A stretch of DNA of 64,000 nucleotides from Pluralibacter sp. (GTDB taxonomy: Bacteria; Pseudomonadota; Gammaproteobacteria; Enterobacterales; Enterobacteriaceae): contig NZ_JAFAGS010000121.1 of the NCBI RefSeq assembly GCF_019237635.1, forward strand, positions 1-64,000, in the 5' to 3' direction. Within the stretch, counting starts at the first letter, position 1. The number at the start of each line of letters is the position of its first letter. Under the pieces are notes generated by a model, which searched no databases, was not told where the DNA came from, and saw nothing but the letters and a program-made list of their open reading frames with translations. Shown here piece after piece: positions 32,077-42,138 of the stretch. A program made the position numbers and the translations under genes.

Positions 32077-32823
32077 ATGTTAAGTATTAAAGAATTACAG
32101 GTAGCAGTGGATGATAACGCGATTCTGCGCGGGCTTAGCCTTGAGGTGCGTCCGGGGGAAGTCCACGCCATTATGGGGCCAAACGGTTCCGGGAAAAGTA
32201 CGCTCTCGGCAACCCTTGCCGGGCGAGAAGATTATGCCGTCACCGGCGGTTCGGTCACCTTCAAGGGGAAAAACCTGCTGGAACTGGCACCGGAAGATCG
32301 CGCAGGCGAAGGCATCTTTATGGCTTTCCAGTATCCGGTGGAAATCCCCGGCGTCAGTAATCAGTTCTTTTTGCAGACCGCGCTTAACGCGGTGCGCGGC
32401 TATCGCGGGCAGGAACCGCTCGACCGCTTCGATTTCCAGGATCTGATGGAAGAGAAGATAAAGCTGCTGAAAATGCCGGAAGATTTACTGACCCGCTCGG
32501 TCAACGTCGGCTTTTCCGGCGGCGAGAAAAAGCGCAACGATATTCTGCAAATGGCGGTACTGGAGCCTGAACTGTGCATTCTTGATGAGTCGGACTCCGG
32601 TCTGGATATCGACGCGCTGAAAATTGTCGCCGACGGCGTGAATTCGCTGCGCGACGGAAAACGCGCTTTTATCATCGTGACGCACTATCAACGCATTCTG
32701 GACTATATCAAGCCGGATTATGTCCACGTGCTTTACCAGGGGCGGATCGTAAAATCCGGGGATTTCACACTGGTGAAACAACTGGAGGAGCAGGGCTATG
32801 GCTGGCTTACCGAACAGCAGTAA
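32077..32823 (+). CDS. sufC: Fe-S cluster assembly ATPase SufC
   Basis: Cytosolic ABC-type ATPase of SufBC2D, 248 residues. Walker A is GPNGSGKST, the signature FSGGEKKRN, Walker B CILDESDSGLD, and the H-loop VTHYQ. ATP binding rearranges SufB-SufD to allow cluster assembly. Its end overlaps the sufD start by 26 bases. Confidence 0.97.
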   Translation: MLSIKELQVAVDDNAILRGLSLEVRPGEVHAIMGPNGSGKSTLSATLAGREDYAVTGGSVTFKGKNLLELAPEDRAGEGIFMAFQYPVEIPGVSNQFFLQTALNAVRGYRGQEPLDRFDFQDLMEEKIKLLKMPEDLLTRSVNVGFSGGEKKRNDILQMAVLEPELCILDESDSGLDIDALKIVADGVNSLRDGKRAFIIVTHYQRILDYIKPDYVHVLYQGRIVKSGDFTLVKQLEEQGYGWLTEQQ

Positions 32824-34069
32824 CGCGCTGCAGCAATGGCACCATCTGTTTGAGGCTGACGGCGCGCGCCGCACGCCCGAGGCGCAGCAGCACCTGCAGC
32901 AAATGCTGCGTCTCGGGCTGCCCTCCCGTAAGCATGAGGACTGGAAATACACCTCGCTCGATGGCTTGCTTAACAGCCCGTTCGTGGCGCTGCAAACGCC
33001 GGTCAATGCGGCGCAGCGGGATGCGCTGTCGCTGTCGCTGGATGCGCTACGACTGGTGTTTGTCGACGGACAGTTTTGCCCGGCGCTGAGCGATAATCTG
33101 CAGCACAGCGGGTTTACGGTCACCGTGGATAACCTACGTGACGCGCTGCCCGCGGCCGTACAGCCGGAGGTGTTTTTGCATCTCACGGAAAGCCTGTCGA
33201 CCACCGTCACGCATATCGCCGTTGCCCGTCATCAGCGCCCGGCAAAACCGCTGCTGCTGATGCATATCACTCAGGGTGTCGATGGGGATGCCGTCAACAC
33301 GGCGCACTATCGTCACCACCTTGAACTCGCCGAAGGCAGCGAGGCGACGGTTATCGAGCATTATGTCAGCCTGAGCCAGGCACGGCACTTTACCGGCTCG
33401 CGCCTCACCATGCAGGTCGCCGACAATGCGCAACTGCACCATATTAAGCTGGCGTTTGAAAACGCCGCCAGCCATCACTTTGCGCATAACGACATTCTGT
33501 TAGGGCAGGATGCCGCCGCTTTCAGCAACAGTTTCCTGCTGGGCGGCGCGGTGTTGCGCCACAACACCAGCGCTCAGCTCAATGGCGAAAATACGACGCT
33601 GCGCATTAACAGCCTGGCGATGCCGGTAAAAAATGAAGTCTGCGATACCCGTACCTGGCTTGAACATAATAAGGGGTACTGCAACAGCCGCCAGCTGCAT
33701 AAAACCATTGTCAGCGATAAGGGGCGCGCGGTGTTTAACGGGGTTATCAACGTGGCGCAGCATGCCATCAAAACCGACGGGCAGATGACCAACAACAATC
33801 TGCTGCTGGGGCGCCTTGCCGAGGTGGATACCAAGCCGCAGCTTGAGATCTATGCCGATGATGTCAAATGCAGCCACGGAGCGACGGTGGGCCGTATCGA
33901 CGACGAGCAGCTGTTTTACCTGCGCTCCCGGGGGATCGGACGCCAGGCCGCGCAGCAGATGATTATTTACGCTTTTGCCGCTGAGCTGACTGAAACCCTC
34001 CGCGACGATGCGCTAAAACAGCAGGTGCTGGCCCGTATCGGCGAACGCCTGCCGGGAGGTGGAGCATGA
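32798..34069 (+). CDS. sufD: Fe-S cluster assembly protein SufD
   Basis: SufB paralogue that pairs with it in SufBC2D and helps acquire iron. It has 423 residues, as in E. coli, with a conserved C-terminal domain ([17 protein letters not shown]). The start [14 protein letters not shown] lies inside sufC, as in E. coli, and its end overlaps sufS by four bases. Confidence 0.97.
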   Translation: MAGLPNSSNALQQWHHLFEADGARRTPEAQQHLQQMLRLGLPSRKHEDWKYTSLDGLLNSPFVALQTPVNAAQRDALSLSLDALRLVFVDGQFCPALSDNLQHSGFTVTVDNLRDALPAAVQPEVFLHLTESLSTTVTHIAVARHQRPAKPLLLMHITQGVDGDAVNTAHYRHHLELAEGSEATVIEHYVSLSQARHFTGSRLTMQVADNAQLHHIKLAFENAASHHFAHNDILLGQDAAAFSNSFLLGGAVLRHNTSAQLNGENTTLRINSLAMPVKNEVCDTRTWLEHNKGYCNSRQLHKTIVSDKGRAVFNGVINVAQHAIKTDGQMTNNNLLLGRLAEVDTKPQLEIYADDVKCSHGATVGRIDDEQLFYLRSRGIGRQAAQQMIIYAFAAELTETLRDDALKQQVLARIGERLPGGGA

Positions 34070-35286
34070 CTTTTGCTGTCGATCGGGTCAGGGCGGATTT
34101 TCCGGTCCTCGCGCGTGAAATCAACGGACAGCCGCTGGCGTACCTCGACAGCGCCGCCAGCGCGCAGAAACCGAATCAGGTGATTGACGCCGAAGCGGCG
34201 TTCTATCGCCACGGCTATGCCGCTGTACACCGCGGGATCCATACGCTAAGCGCTGAGGCGACGACGCGCATGGAGAACGTGCGTCAGCAGACGGCGAATT
34301 TTCTTAACGCCCGCTCGGCGGAAGAGTTGGTGTTTGTCCGCGGCACCACGGAGGGGATTAATCTGGTCGCCAACAGTTGGGGCAACAGCAACGTTCAGGC
34401 CGGGGACAACATCATCATTAGCCAGATGGAGCACCATGCCAACATCGTGCCCTGGCAGATGCTCTGCGCCCGGGTCGGCGCAGAGCTGCGCGTTATCCCG
34501 ATGAATCAGGATGGCACCCTGCAGCTTGAGGTGATGCCGACGCTGTTTGATGAGCGCACGCGGTTGCTGGCTATCACGCAGGTCTCCAACGTGCTCGGTA
34601 CCGTGAACCCGGTAAAAACCATGGCGATGCTGGCGCATCAGTACGGGGCGAAAGTGCTGGTGGACGGCGCCCAGGCGGTGATGCATGCGGCGGTAGACGT
34701 CCAGGATCTCGACTGCGATTTCTATGTCTTTTCCGGCCACAAACTCTATGGCCCGACCGGGATTGGTATTCTGTACGTCAAAGAGGAACTCTTGCAGGCG
34801 ATGCCGCCGTGGGAAGGGGGCGGGTCAATGATTGCCACCGTCAGCCTGACTGAAGGCACCACCTGGACGAAAGCCCCCTGGCGTTTTGAGGCGGGAACGC
34901 CGAATACGGGCGGTATTATTGGTCTTGGCGCGGCGCTGGAGTACATCTGCGCGCTGGGGCTTGAGAATATCGCCGACTATGAGCAGACGCTGATGCATTA
35001 TGCGTTAACCGAACTGGCGAGCGTGCCGGACCTGACCCTGTACGGCCCAGATGCGCGCGTCGGCGTAGTGGCATTTAACCTCGGCAAGCACCATGCCTTT
35101 GATGTCGGTAGTTTTCTCGACAACTACGGCGTGGCGGTGCGAACCGGCCACCACTGCGCCATGCCGTTGATGGCTTTTTATCAGGTACCCGCCATGTGTC
35201 GCGCATCGCTCGCTATGTACAATACGCACGAAGAGGTTGACCGTCTGGTGACCGGATTGCAGCGTATTCATCGTTTATTAGGGTAG
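34066..35286 (+). CDS. sufS: Cysteine desulfurase SufS
   Basis: A PLP-dependent enzyme that removes sulfur from cysteine, leaving alanine and an enzyme persulfide passed to SufE. It has 406 residues. The PLP lysine is in [11 protein letters not shown], the catalytic Cys in [10 protein letters not shown] (Cys364 by homology), and DGAQAVMH binds the cofactor. It is co-translated with sufD and sufE. Confidence 0.97.
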   Translation: MTFAVDRVRADFPVLAREINGQPLAYLDSAASAQKPNQVIDAEAAFYRHGYAAVHRGIHTLSAEATTRMENVRQQTANFLNARSAEELVFVRGTTEGINLVANSWGNSNVQAGDNIIISQMEHHANIVPWQMLCARVGAELRVIPMNQDGTLQLEVMPTLFDERTRLLAITQVSNVLGTVNPVKTMAMLAHQYGAKVLVDGAQAVMHAAVDVQDLDCDFYVFSGHKLYGPTGIGILYVKEELLQAMPPWEGGGSMIATVSLTEGTTWTKAPWRFEAGTPNTGGIIGLGAALEYICALGLENIADYEQTLMHYALTELASVPDLTLYGPDARVGVVAFNLGKHHAFDVGSFLDNYGVAVRTGHHCAMPLMAFYQVPAMCRASLAMYNTHEEVDRLVTGLQRIHRLLG

Positions 35287-35294
35287 GTTGCGTC

Positions 35295-35711
35295 ATGGTC
35301 GTGTTACCGGATAAAGAAAAGTTGCTGCGCAACTTTAGCCGTTGCGCAAACTGGGAAGAGAAGTATCTCTATATTATTGAGCTTGGGCAGCGCCTCACGC
35401 CGCTCAGCGATGCCGAGCATAATCCGCAAAATATTATTCAGGGCTGCCAGAGCCAGGTATGGATTGTGATGCAGCAAAACGCCGACGGCGTTATTGAGCT
35501 GCAGGGGGATAGCGATGCGGCGATTGTGAAGGGGCTAATCGCAATCGTTTTTATTCTTTATCACCAGATGACCGCGCAGGATATTATTGCGTTTGACGTT
35601 CGTCCCTGGTTTGAACAAATGTCCCTGGCGCAGCACCTCACGCCGTCGCGTTCTCAGGGACTGGAGGCAATGATTCGCGCGATTCGCACCAAAGCCGCAA
35701 ACCTTGACTAA
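35295..35711 (+). CDS. sufE: Cysteine desulfuration protein SufE
   Basis: Sulfur acceptor that takes persulfide from SufS and delivers it to SufB. It has 138 residues, with the acceptor Cys in [10 protein letters not shown] (Cys51 in E. coli). It is the last gene of the suf operon, nine bases after sufS. No strong terminator is seen before ldtE. Confidence 0.97.
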   Translation: MVVLPDKEKLLRNFSRCANWEEKYLYIIELGQRLTPLSDAEHNPQNIIQGCQSQVWIVMQQNADGVIELQGDSDAAIVKGLIAIVFILYHQMTAQDIIAFDVRPWFEQMSLAQHLTPSRSQGLEAMIRAIRTKAANLD

Positions 35712-35810
35712 AATAAAGAGACAGCTTTCATTCTGTTAGCGAGGAACCCTACCTCGTGGTTTGTTCAGTATCCTGACATTGAGCCAGTGAATAATAAAGG
35801 GAATACCAGT

Positions 35811-36800
35811 ATGAAACGCGCGTCTCTTATTACCCTTGCTCTACTGGGGGCCTTCAGCGTTTCGCAAAGCGCAAAGGCCGTAGATTATCCATTACCGCCG
35901 GACGGCAGCCGCCTTGTCGGGCAAAATCAAACCTACACCGTGCAGGAAGGCGATAACACCCTGCAAACCATCGCCCGGCGTTTTGATACCGCCGCTATGC
36001 TGATCCTTGAGGCCAATAACACCATTGCACCGGTGCCGAAGCCAGGCACTCTGGTGACGATTCCGTCGCAACTGTTGTTGCCGGACGTTCAGCGTAAAGG
36101 CATTGTGGTTAACCTGGCCGAGCTGCGGCTGTATTACTTCCCGCCGGATGGCAGAAGCGTGCAGGTCTATCCGCTGGGTATTGGCCAGCTTGGCCTGGCG
36201 ACGCCGGAGATGACGACCCGCGTCGGGCAGAAGATCCCCAACCCAACCTGGACTCCGACGCCAGGTATTCGCCAGCGTTCACATGAGCGCGGCGTCTCGC
36301 TACCGCCCGTGGTGCCTGCCGGGCCGAATAATCCGCTGGGACGTTATGCGTTGCGGCTGGCGTACGGCAGCGGCGAATATCTGATTCATGGCACCAATGC
36401 GCCGAGCAGCGTCGGGCTTCGCGTTAGCTCAGGCTGTATGCGGATGTTCCCTGACGATATCAAAGCGCTGTTTATGCAGGTTAGCGTAGGAACGCAGGTC
36501 AGAGTCATCAATCAGCCGGTGAAGTACTCCATCGAGCCGAATGGCAAACGCTATATCGAAGTGCATCGCCCGCTGTCGCAGGACGAAGGGCAAAATACGC
36601 AGACGTTGTCTTACTCGCTGCCGGTTGGTTTCAGCCAGTTTATTCATGATAAAGCCAGCGATAAGGCACAGATCGATCGCGCGATGTATCGCCGTGCCGG
36701 GTATCCGGTGGGGGTATCGTCAGGCGTGACGCCTGCGGCAACGGGAAACGCTTCAGTGCTTTCTGTTCAGAACCGTGTGCCGGTGACGGCGGCGGAATAA
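35811..36800 (+). CDS. ldtE: L,D-transpeptidase LdtE (YnhG)
   Basis: A periplasmic L,D-transpeptidase forming 3-3 cross-links between meso-diaminopimelate residues of peptidoglycan. It has 329 residues: a signal peptide (cleaved near AKAVDYP), a LysM domain ([17 protein letters not shown]) and a YkuD domain with the catalytic motif HGTNAP...SSGCMRM, the Cys being the nucleophile. The ATG at 35811 with AAAGGGA upstream is preferred to an in-frame GTG at 35787. Neighbour lpp encodes Braun lipoprotein, which is attached to the wall by related enzymes. Confidence 0.93.
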   Translation: MKRASLITLALLGAFSVSQSAKAVDYPLPPDGSRLVGQNQTYTVQEGDNTLQTIARRFDTAAMLILEANNTIAPVPKPGTLVTIPSQLLLPDVQRKGIVVNLAELRLYYFPPDGRSVQVYPLGIGQLGLATPEMTTRVGQKIPNPTWTPTPGIRQRSHERGVSLPPVVPAGPNNPLGRYALRLAYGSGEYLIHGTNAPSSVGLRVSSGCMRMFPDDIKALFMQVSVGTQVRVINQPVKYSIEPNGKRYIEVHRPLSQDEGQNTQTLSYSLPVGFSQFIHDKASDKAQIDRAMYRRAGYPVGVSSGVTPAATGNASVLSVQNRVPVTAAE

Positions 36801-36847
36801 GGTGACGCATCAGGAAGGGGCGTTGGAGGGGTAAAACGACAGGCAAA

Positions 36848-36876
36848 AAAAATGGCGCACTCAGTGCGCCATTTTC
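36848..36876. terminator. Bidirectional terminator between ldtE and lpp
   Basis: A perfect stem AAAATGGCGCAC / GTGCGCCATTTT lies between the two convergent genes, with T-rich flanks on both strands; it serves lpp most directly. Confidence 0.9.
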
Positions 36877-36889
36877 ATTACAGGTACTC

Positions 36890-37138
<249 letters not shown>

Positions 37139-37163
37139 CTAGATTGAGTTAATCTCCATGTAG

Positions 37164-37205
37164 CGTTACAAGTATTACACAAACTTTTTTATATTGAGAA
37201 TATTT
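37164..37205 (-). promoter_or_regulatory. lpp promoter
   Basis: On the minus strand, AATACT (37176-37171) is the -10 element seven bases from the G at 37164. The surrounding sequence and the 38-base leader ending GAGGGTATTAATA match the very strong E. coli lpp promoter. The rest of the gap to pykF is AT-rich with no other gene. Confidence 0.85.
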
Positions 37206-37382
37206 TTTTGGTGCGAACACGCTTATTTTTGATCGTTCGCTCAAAGATGCACCGACTTGCACATTTTGGTTAAAAAAACTGTGTTAAAACAGCGCGCTTC
37301 CATCGGATTCATCTTAGATAATCTCTTATTAGATAGTAAAATCCGATTTGATTTTTTATTGAGAACGTCTATCAAGGGAATA

Positions 37383-37410
37383 AAAAAAGCGCCCCGGAGG
37401 GCGCTTTTCA
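37383..37410 (-). terminator. Terminator of pykF
   Basis: Stem AAAAGCGCC / GGCGCTTTT, read on the minus strand, followed by TTTTTA, 28 bases past the pykF stop. Confidence 0.9.
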
Positions 37411-37437
37411 GGCAACAATTAATATTGCTGTAAATTA

Positions 37438-38859
37438 TTACAGTACGTGCACGGAAGCCGTATTGGTGGTTCCGCTCGGTACCAGCGCGCCGGAAACCAT
37501 CACCACGACGTCGCCTTTCTGCGCCAGGCCGCGTTCAACCAGCTGCAGGGCCACTTCTTTACCCAGGCGGTAGAAATCATCTGTAGAGGCGATTTCTTTC
37601 ACCAGGTGCGGAATAACGCCTTTGCTGAGCACCAACTGACGTGCAGTCACTTCGTTGGTGGTCAGCGCCAGGATGGTGGCGTCCGGGAAGTATTTACGGA
37701 TTGCGCGCGCGGATTTACCGCCCTGGGTCGCCACCACGATCAGCGGCGCTTCCAGTTTCTCAGCCGTTTCAACCGCGCCACGGCATACCGCTTCGGTAAT
37801 GCGCAGTTTACGGCTGTCGTTGTTGTAATCCAGACGGCTGGTCATCACGCGGTCGGTACGCTCGCAGATAGTGGCCATGATGGTCACGGCTTCCAGCGGA
37901 TACTTCCCTTTTGCGGATTCACCAGACAGCATAACCGCATCGGTGCCGTCGAGGATGGCGTTGGCCACGTCGCCCGCTTCAGCGCGGGTAGGGCGCGGGT
38001 TTTTGATCATGGAGTCCAGCATCTGGGTCGCCGTGATAACCACTTTGCGCGCGCGGACACATTTCTCGATGATCATTTTCTGGGCGAAGATAACTTCTTC
38101 AACCGGGATTTCAACGCCCATATCGCCACGAGCAACCATGATGCCGTCAGAAGCTTCGAGGATTTCGTCGAAGTTGTTCAGGCCTTCCTGGTTTTCGATT
38201 TTGGAGATGATCTGGATGTTTTCGCCGCCGTGCGCTTTCAGGTGCTCACGGATTTCCAGCACGTCGGAGCGCTTACGGATAAAGGATGCCGCAACGAAGT
38301 CAACGCCCTGCTCGCAGCCGAAGATCAGATCCTGCTTGTCTTTGTCAGCCAGTGCTGGCAGCGCGATGGAAACGCCCGGCAGGTTAACGCCTTTGTTTTC
38401 ACCCAGGTCGCCGTTGTTCAGCACTTTACAGATAACCTTGTTACCTTCGATAGCGGTCACTTCCATACCGATCAGGCCGTCGTCAACCAGGATGGTGTTG
38501 CCGACTTTCAGGTCGCTGGTGAAACCTTCGTAGGTTACCGCAACGATGTCGCTGTTGCCGATAACGGATTTGTCGGTGGTGAACGTGAAGGTCTGGCCCG
38601 CTTTCAGAGAGACGTCATTACCGCCTTCCAGTTTGATGGTGCGGATTTCTGGACCTTTGGTATCCAGCAGGATCGCTGCTTTCTTACCGGTTTTGCTCAT
38701 CACGTTGCGCAAGTTCTGGATGCGCTGACCGTGTTCTGCATAGTCACCGTGGGAGAAGTTCAGACGCATGACGTTCATGCCAGCGTCCAGCATTTTGGTC
38801 AGCATCTCTTCAGATTCGGTTTTCGGACCGATGGTGCAAACAATTTTGGTCTTTTTCAT
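37438..38859 (-). CDS. pykF: Pyruvate kinase I
   Basis: Fructose-1,6-bisphosphate-activated pyruvate kinase, converting PEP and ADP to pyruvate and ATP. The 473 residues align with E. coli PykF (470). Catalytic segments include [18 protein letters not shown], the lysine region [10 protein letters not shown] and [11 protein letters not shown]. The extra three residues lie near the C-terminus ([13 protein letters not shown], where E. coli has LQSGLAHKGD), close to the effector-binding domain. A Cra-like site is upstream. Confidence 0.97.
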   Translation of the reverse strand: MKKTKIVCTIGPKTESEEMLTKMLDAGMNVMRLNFSHGDYAEHGQRIQNLRNVMSKTGKKAAILLDTKGPEIRTIKLEGGNDVSLKAGQTFTFTTDKSVIGNSDIVAVTYEGFTSDLKVGNTILVDDGLIGMEVTAIEGNKVICKVLNNGDLGENKGVNLPGVSIALPALADKDKQDLIFGCEQGVDFVAASFIRKRSDVLEIREHLKAHGGENIQIISKIENQEGLNNFDEILEASDGIMVARGDMGVEIPVEEVIFAQKMIIEKCVRARKVVITATQMLDSMIKNPRPTRAEAGDVANAILDGTDAVMLSGESAKGKYPLEAVTIMATICERTDRVMTSRLDYNNDSRKLRITEAVCRGAVETAEKLEAPLIVVATQGGKSARAIRKYFPDATILALTTNEVTARQLVLSKGVIPHLVKEIASTDDFYRLGKEVALQLVERGLAQKGDVVVMVSGALVPSGTTNTASVHVL

Positions 38860-39280
38860 GACAGTTTTAGTCTTTAAGTTGAGAAGGATATGGAAATCTC
38901 GCTCCGGGGGCGCACTGCCGCGGAGTCAAACCGATGTAACGAATGTTGTGATGCCACGGGTTAAGGATAGGTGACATCAAATAAGCGTGCAGAGGAAAGT
39001 GAGCCAGGTTATCAGCTTTGCAAATGTGGTTAAGTTTTGTGCTTTTCTTTGTGCAGTCCAATGCGCTGAAACCATTCAAGTGATAATTCGCGAGCAGTAT
39101 ACGAGGTTACGGGTAAAAAAGAAAATAAAAACGCTGTTTCAAAAAAATAGAATGAAGTCGTTAAATACTCTTATCTGATTTGATCTTTACTGGTAACAGA
39201 AAGGGGTAACCTGGGTTTGATCTGTGGTAAATAATTATCAATAATAATTTTATTATTAACAGGTTAGCAGGAGTCAGACG
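38860..39280. promoter_or_regulatory. pykF-fumD divergent region with Cra-like site
   Basis: The 421-base gap contains TGAAACCATTCA at 39067-39078 (minus strand TGAATGGTTTCA), one mismatch from the Cra core TGAAWCGNTTCA. In E. coli Cra represses pykF. The stretch 39090-39180 is AT-rich with no gene. Confidence 0.6.
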
Positions 39281-39493
39281 ATGGGTAATCAGAGTAAAGA
39301 CGATGCGCTGTATCAGGAAATGTGTCGGGTTGTCGGTAAAGTGGTGCTGGAAATGCGCGACCTGGGACAGGAGCCGAAGCATATCGTTATTGCTGGCGTG
39401 TTGCGCACCTCGCTCGCCAATCAGAAAATTAAGCGTTCTGAGCTGACCCGTGAGGCGATGGAGAGCGTCATTCTGGCGCTGTCGGGGCAGTAA
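39281..39493 (+). CDS. fumD: Fumarase D (YdhZ)
   Basis: A 70-residue protein nearly identical to E. coli YdhZ/FumD, for which fumarase activity has been reported. The conserved core CRVVGKVVLEMRDLGQEPKH and HIVIAGVLRT is intact. It is divergent from pykF as in E. coli, but the ydhYVWXUT cluster that follows it there is missing; an ABC transporter operon takes that place. Confidence 0.88.
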   Translation: MGNQSKDDALYQEMCRVVGKVVLEMRDLGQEPKHIVIAGVLRTSLANQKIKRSELTREAMESVILALSGQ

Positions 39494-39586
39494 ACGACGC
39501 GTCCTGCAGTGACCGCATTCGTCGCTCAGCCCGCAATACGCCAGGACCGACCACATATCCGTTGCGCACGCTCCGCTTATTATGTA

Positions 39587-39613
39587 TTTTTATGCAAATT
39601 AAATGCATAAAAA
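39587..39613. promoter_or_regulatory. 27-bp inverted repeat before the amino-acid importer
   Basis: TTTTTATGCA-AATTAAA-TGCATAAAAA has 10-bp perfect arms and ends ten bases before the start codon. It resembles an ArgR box in base composition (TATGCA half-sites), but the spacing is not canonical. Operator role is inferred. Confidence 0.55.
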
Positions 39614-39622
39614 GGTGGTTGT

Positions 39623-40390
39623 ATGTGGGCGAAATGGATTAAAGCAGGGTGTTTAGCGGCGGCGCTGGCGGGCAGCGCGCATGCGGCGCAGGAGACTTAC
39701 GTCGTCGGGGCGGGCGGTACCTATCGTCCGTTCGAGTTTGAAAACAACCAGAAACAGCTTGAAGGCTTTGATATCGATATCATCAAGGCCATCGCCAGGG
39801 CGGAAAACTTCAACATTAAGCTGGTCAACACGCCGTGGGAGGGGATTTTCGCGACTCTGAACGCGGGCGACCGCGACATCATTATTTCGGGGATCACCAT
39901 CACTGACAAACGTAAGCAGATGGTCGATTTCTCCGCACCTTATTTCCCGGCCGAACAGTCCATCGTGGTGCCGTCGACCTCTAAAGTGACTTCGCTTGCG
40001 TCGCTGAAAGACGAAAAAGTCGGTGTGGTTAACTCCAGCACCGGCGATATCGTGGTTTCTGACGTGCTTGGCAAAAACAGCACCGCCATCAAGCGCTTCG
40101 ATAACACGCCGCTGATGCTGCAGGAGCTGTTTGAAGACGGTGTCAGCGCGGCGGTCGGCGACGTTGGCGTGGTCAAATACTACATCAAGCAGCACCCGGA
40201 AAAGCAGTTCAAACTGGTGGCGGATGCGAAATTTGAGCGTCAGTACTTCGGTATCGCGGTTGCGAAAGGCAACGATGCGCTGCTGGCGAAAATTAACGAT
40301 GGTCTGAAGAAAATCGTCGCTGACGGCACCTACGCAAAAATCTATAAAACCTGGTTTGACGACAACGTGCCTGTGCTGCCGGCACAGTAA
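39623..40390 (+). CDS. Amino-acid ABC transporter, periplasmic substrate-binding protein
   Basis: A family 3 solute-binding protein of 255 residues with a signal peptide (cleavage after SAHAA). Mature motifs GAGGTYRPFEFE, GFDIDIIKAIA and the ISGITITDKRKQMVDFSAPYF region are typical of Lys/Arg/His- or Gln-type binding proteins. AGGTGG precedes the ATG. Permease and ATPase genes follow, so this is a complete importer. The exact amino acid cannot be read from sequence. It lies next to an amino-acid-type oxygenase, which suggests a shared substrate. Confidence 0.88.
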   Translation: MWAKWIKAGCLAAALAGSAHAAQETYVVGAGGTYRPFEFENNQKQLEGFDIDIIKAIARAENFNIKLVNTPWEGIFATLNAGDRDIIISGITITDKRKQMVDFSAPYFPAEQSIVVPSTSKVTSLASLKDEKVGVVNSSTGDIVVSDVLGKNSTAIKRFDNTPLMLQELFEDGVSAAVGDVGVVKYYIKQHPEKQFKLVADAKFERQYFGIAVAKGNDALLAKINDGLKKIVADGTYAKIYKTWFDDNVPVLPAQ

Positions 40391-40408
40391 TACGCAGTTG
40401 AGTTTAAC

Positions 40409-40444
40409 GCGGCTGTCGCGGTTTTCGCGCCAGCCGCATTTTTT
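40409..40444 (+). terminator. Attenuating hairpin inside the importer operon
   Basis: GCGGCTG-T-CGCG / CGCG-C-CAGCCGC followed by ATTTTTT lies between the binding-protein gene and the permease gene. Such hairpins lower expression of membrane components relative to the binding protein. Confidence 0.75.
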
Positions 40445-40456
40445 CAGGGAAAACGT

Positions 40457-41215
40457 ATGACGGGATTCCGTTGGGAGATTATCCAGGAGTATCTGCCGCT
40501 GTTCATGGAAGGCGCCTGGATGACGATTAAATGCACCATTATCTGCGTGATTTTGGGCACGCTGTGGGGGCTGACGTTGGGCCTCGGGCGGATGGCGAAA
40601 GCCGAACATGGGCCATGGAAATATGTGCTGCGCTATCTGGTGCAGTTTCCGGTCCGCTTCTATGTGAGCGCTTTTCGCGGCACGCCGCTATTTGTGCAAA
40701 TCATGGTGGTGCACTTTGCGCTGATCCCGCTGTTTATCAACCCGCGCGACGGCCTGCTGGTGACCGGCGGCCTGATGAGCGGCGATTTCGCCCGTGCATT
40801 ACGCGCGGACTACGGCGCGTTTCTGTCCTGTATTGTCGCCATTACGCTTAATGCCGGCGCCTATGTTTCGGAAATTTTCCGCGCCGGGATCCAGTCCATC
40901 GACAAGGGACAGATGGAAGCGTCGCGCGCGCTGGGAATGCCGTGGTGGAAATCAATGCGCAAGGTTATCCTGCCGCAGGCGTTTCGCCGCATCCTGCCGC
41001 CGCTGGGCAACAACGCAATAGCGATTGTGAAGGACTCATCGCTGGCTTCCGCCATTGGTCTGGCGGATCTGGCTTATGCCGCCCGGACGGTCTCTGGCGC
41101 CTATGCCACCTATTGGGAACCCTACCTGACCATCTCTGTGGTGTATTGGGTGATAACGTTCCTGCTGGCGCAATTGGTTAACCGTCTTGAGAAGAGGTTT
41201 GGCAAAAGTGATTAA
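40457..41215 (+). CDS. Amino-acid ABC transporter permease
   Basis: HisM/GlnP-type inner-membrane permease, 252 residues with about five membrane segments. The EAA loop ([22 protein letters not shown]) that docks the ATPase is clear, and [17 protein letters not shown] is the usual amino-acid permease motif. A single permease gene implies a homodimer. AGGGAAAA precedes the ATG. The ATPase gene starts within its last codons. Confidence 0.9.
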   Translation: MTGFRWEIIQEYLPLFMEGAWMTIKCTIICVILGTLWGLTLGLGRMAKAEHGPWKYVLRYLVQFPVRFYVSAFRGTPLFVQIMVVHFALIPLFINPRDGLLVTGGLMSGDFARALRADYGAFLSCIVAITLNAGAYVSEIFRAGIQSIDKGQMEASRALGMPWWKSMRKVILPQAFRRILPPLGNNAIAIVKDSSLASAIGLADLAYAARTVSGAYATYWEPYLTISVVYWVITFLLAQLVNRLEKRFGKSD

Positions 41216-41930
41216 CATCAGAAATCTGCATAAGCACTTTGGCGACAGCCATGTGCTGCGGGGGATCGATTGCGATATTCAACCGCAGGAGGTGGTCTGC
41301 ATCATCGGCCCGTCCGGCTCAGGGAAAAGTACCTTTCTGCGCTGCATGAACGCGCTGGAATCGGTCACCGAAGGCGAGGTTATCGTCAACGGCTATGCGG
41401 TACACGATACGAAGACCGATCTCAATAAACTGCGTGAAGGCGTCGGGATGGTGTTTCAGCGCTTCAACCTGTTCCCGCACATGACGGTGCTGGAAAACCT
41501 GTTGATGGCGCCGATGTCGCTGCGTGGCATGACCCGCAGCGAAGCGCAGACGCTGGCCGAGAGCCTGCTGGCGAAAGTCGGGCTTAGCGATAAACGTAAC
41601 GCCTGGCCCTCAAGCCTCTCCGGCGGTCAGCAGCAGCGCGTGGCTATTGCCCGGGCGCTGGCCATGCAGCCTTCCATTATGCTGTTTGATGAACCGACCT
41701 CCGCGCTTGACCCTGAGCTGGTGGGGGATGTGCTGGCGGTGATGAAAGCGCTGGCGGGCGAAGGGATGACGATGGTCATCGTTACCCATGAGATGGGATT
41801 CGCTCGTGAGGTAGCCGATCGGGTTATCTTTATCGATCAAGGAATTATCCAGGAGCAGGGCACACCCGCACAAATCTTTGGCGCCCCCACCAACCCGCGT
41901 ACTGCCGCGTTTCTCAGTAAAGTACTCTGA
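41208..41930 (+). CDS. Amino-acid ABC transporter ATP-binding protein (GlnQ-like)
   Basis: ATPase of a polar amino-acid importer, 240 residues from the GTG at 41208 (AGAGG upstream), equal to GlnQ. A TTG at 41187 is an alternative. Walker A is GPSGSGKST, the signature [15 protein letters not shown], Walker [14 protein letters not shown], and the H-loop VTHEMGF. The start overlaps the permease stop by eight bases. The operon ends here; the oxygenase gene downstream has its own CRP-type promoter. Confidence 0.9.
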   Translation: MINIRNLHKHFGDSHVLRGIDCDIQPQEVVCIIGPSGSGKSTFLRCMNALESVTEGEVIVNGYAVHDTKTDLNKLREGVGMVFQRFNLFPHMTVLENLLMAPMSLRGMTRSEAQTLAESLLAKVGLSDKRNAWPSSLSGGQQQRVAIARALAMQPSIMLFDEPTSALDPELVGDVLAVMKALAGEGMTMVIVTHEMGFAREVADRVIFIDQGIIQEQGTPAQIFGAPTNPRTAAFLSKVL

Positions 41931-41995
41931 CGTCCGAACCGGTCGCCGCGTCCTCCGTACTTGCCGGATCGGCGCGGCTGGCTTATCCGAGGGGG

Positions 41996-42011
41996 AGTGA
42001 TTTAGATCACA
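41996..42011 (+). promoter_or_regulatory. CRP-binding site upstream of the oxygenase gene
   Basis: AGTGATTTAGATCACA matches the CRP palindrome TGTGATNNNNATCACA except for the first base. Its centre is 61.5 bases from a plausible +1 at 42065, with TAGTAT (42053-42058) as -10 element, the classic class I spacing. Confidence 0.72.
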
Positions 42012-42138
42012 ACTTATGTTAACAAATGATTTCTACCTTGATAATTAAATGTTAGTATTTATTCGATTCATTAAGTTTGCTAATCATATTTGTATTGACA
42101 AGGAATGCTCCGAATGGATTACCAAAACGTCATTCCAA

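Noticed and set aside
37447-38877. 476-codon open frame antisense to pykF
   Set aside because: Shadow of pykF; no homology pattern recognised.
38860-39620. tRNA-Val genes as integration site beside pykF
   Set aside because: No cloverleaf-like sequence was found between pykF and the ABC importer; the tRNA genes known from relatives would lie outside the window.
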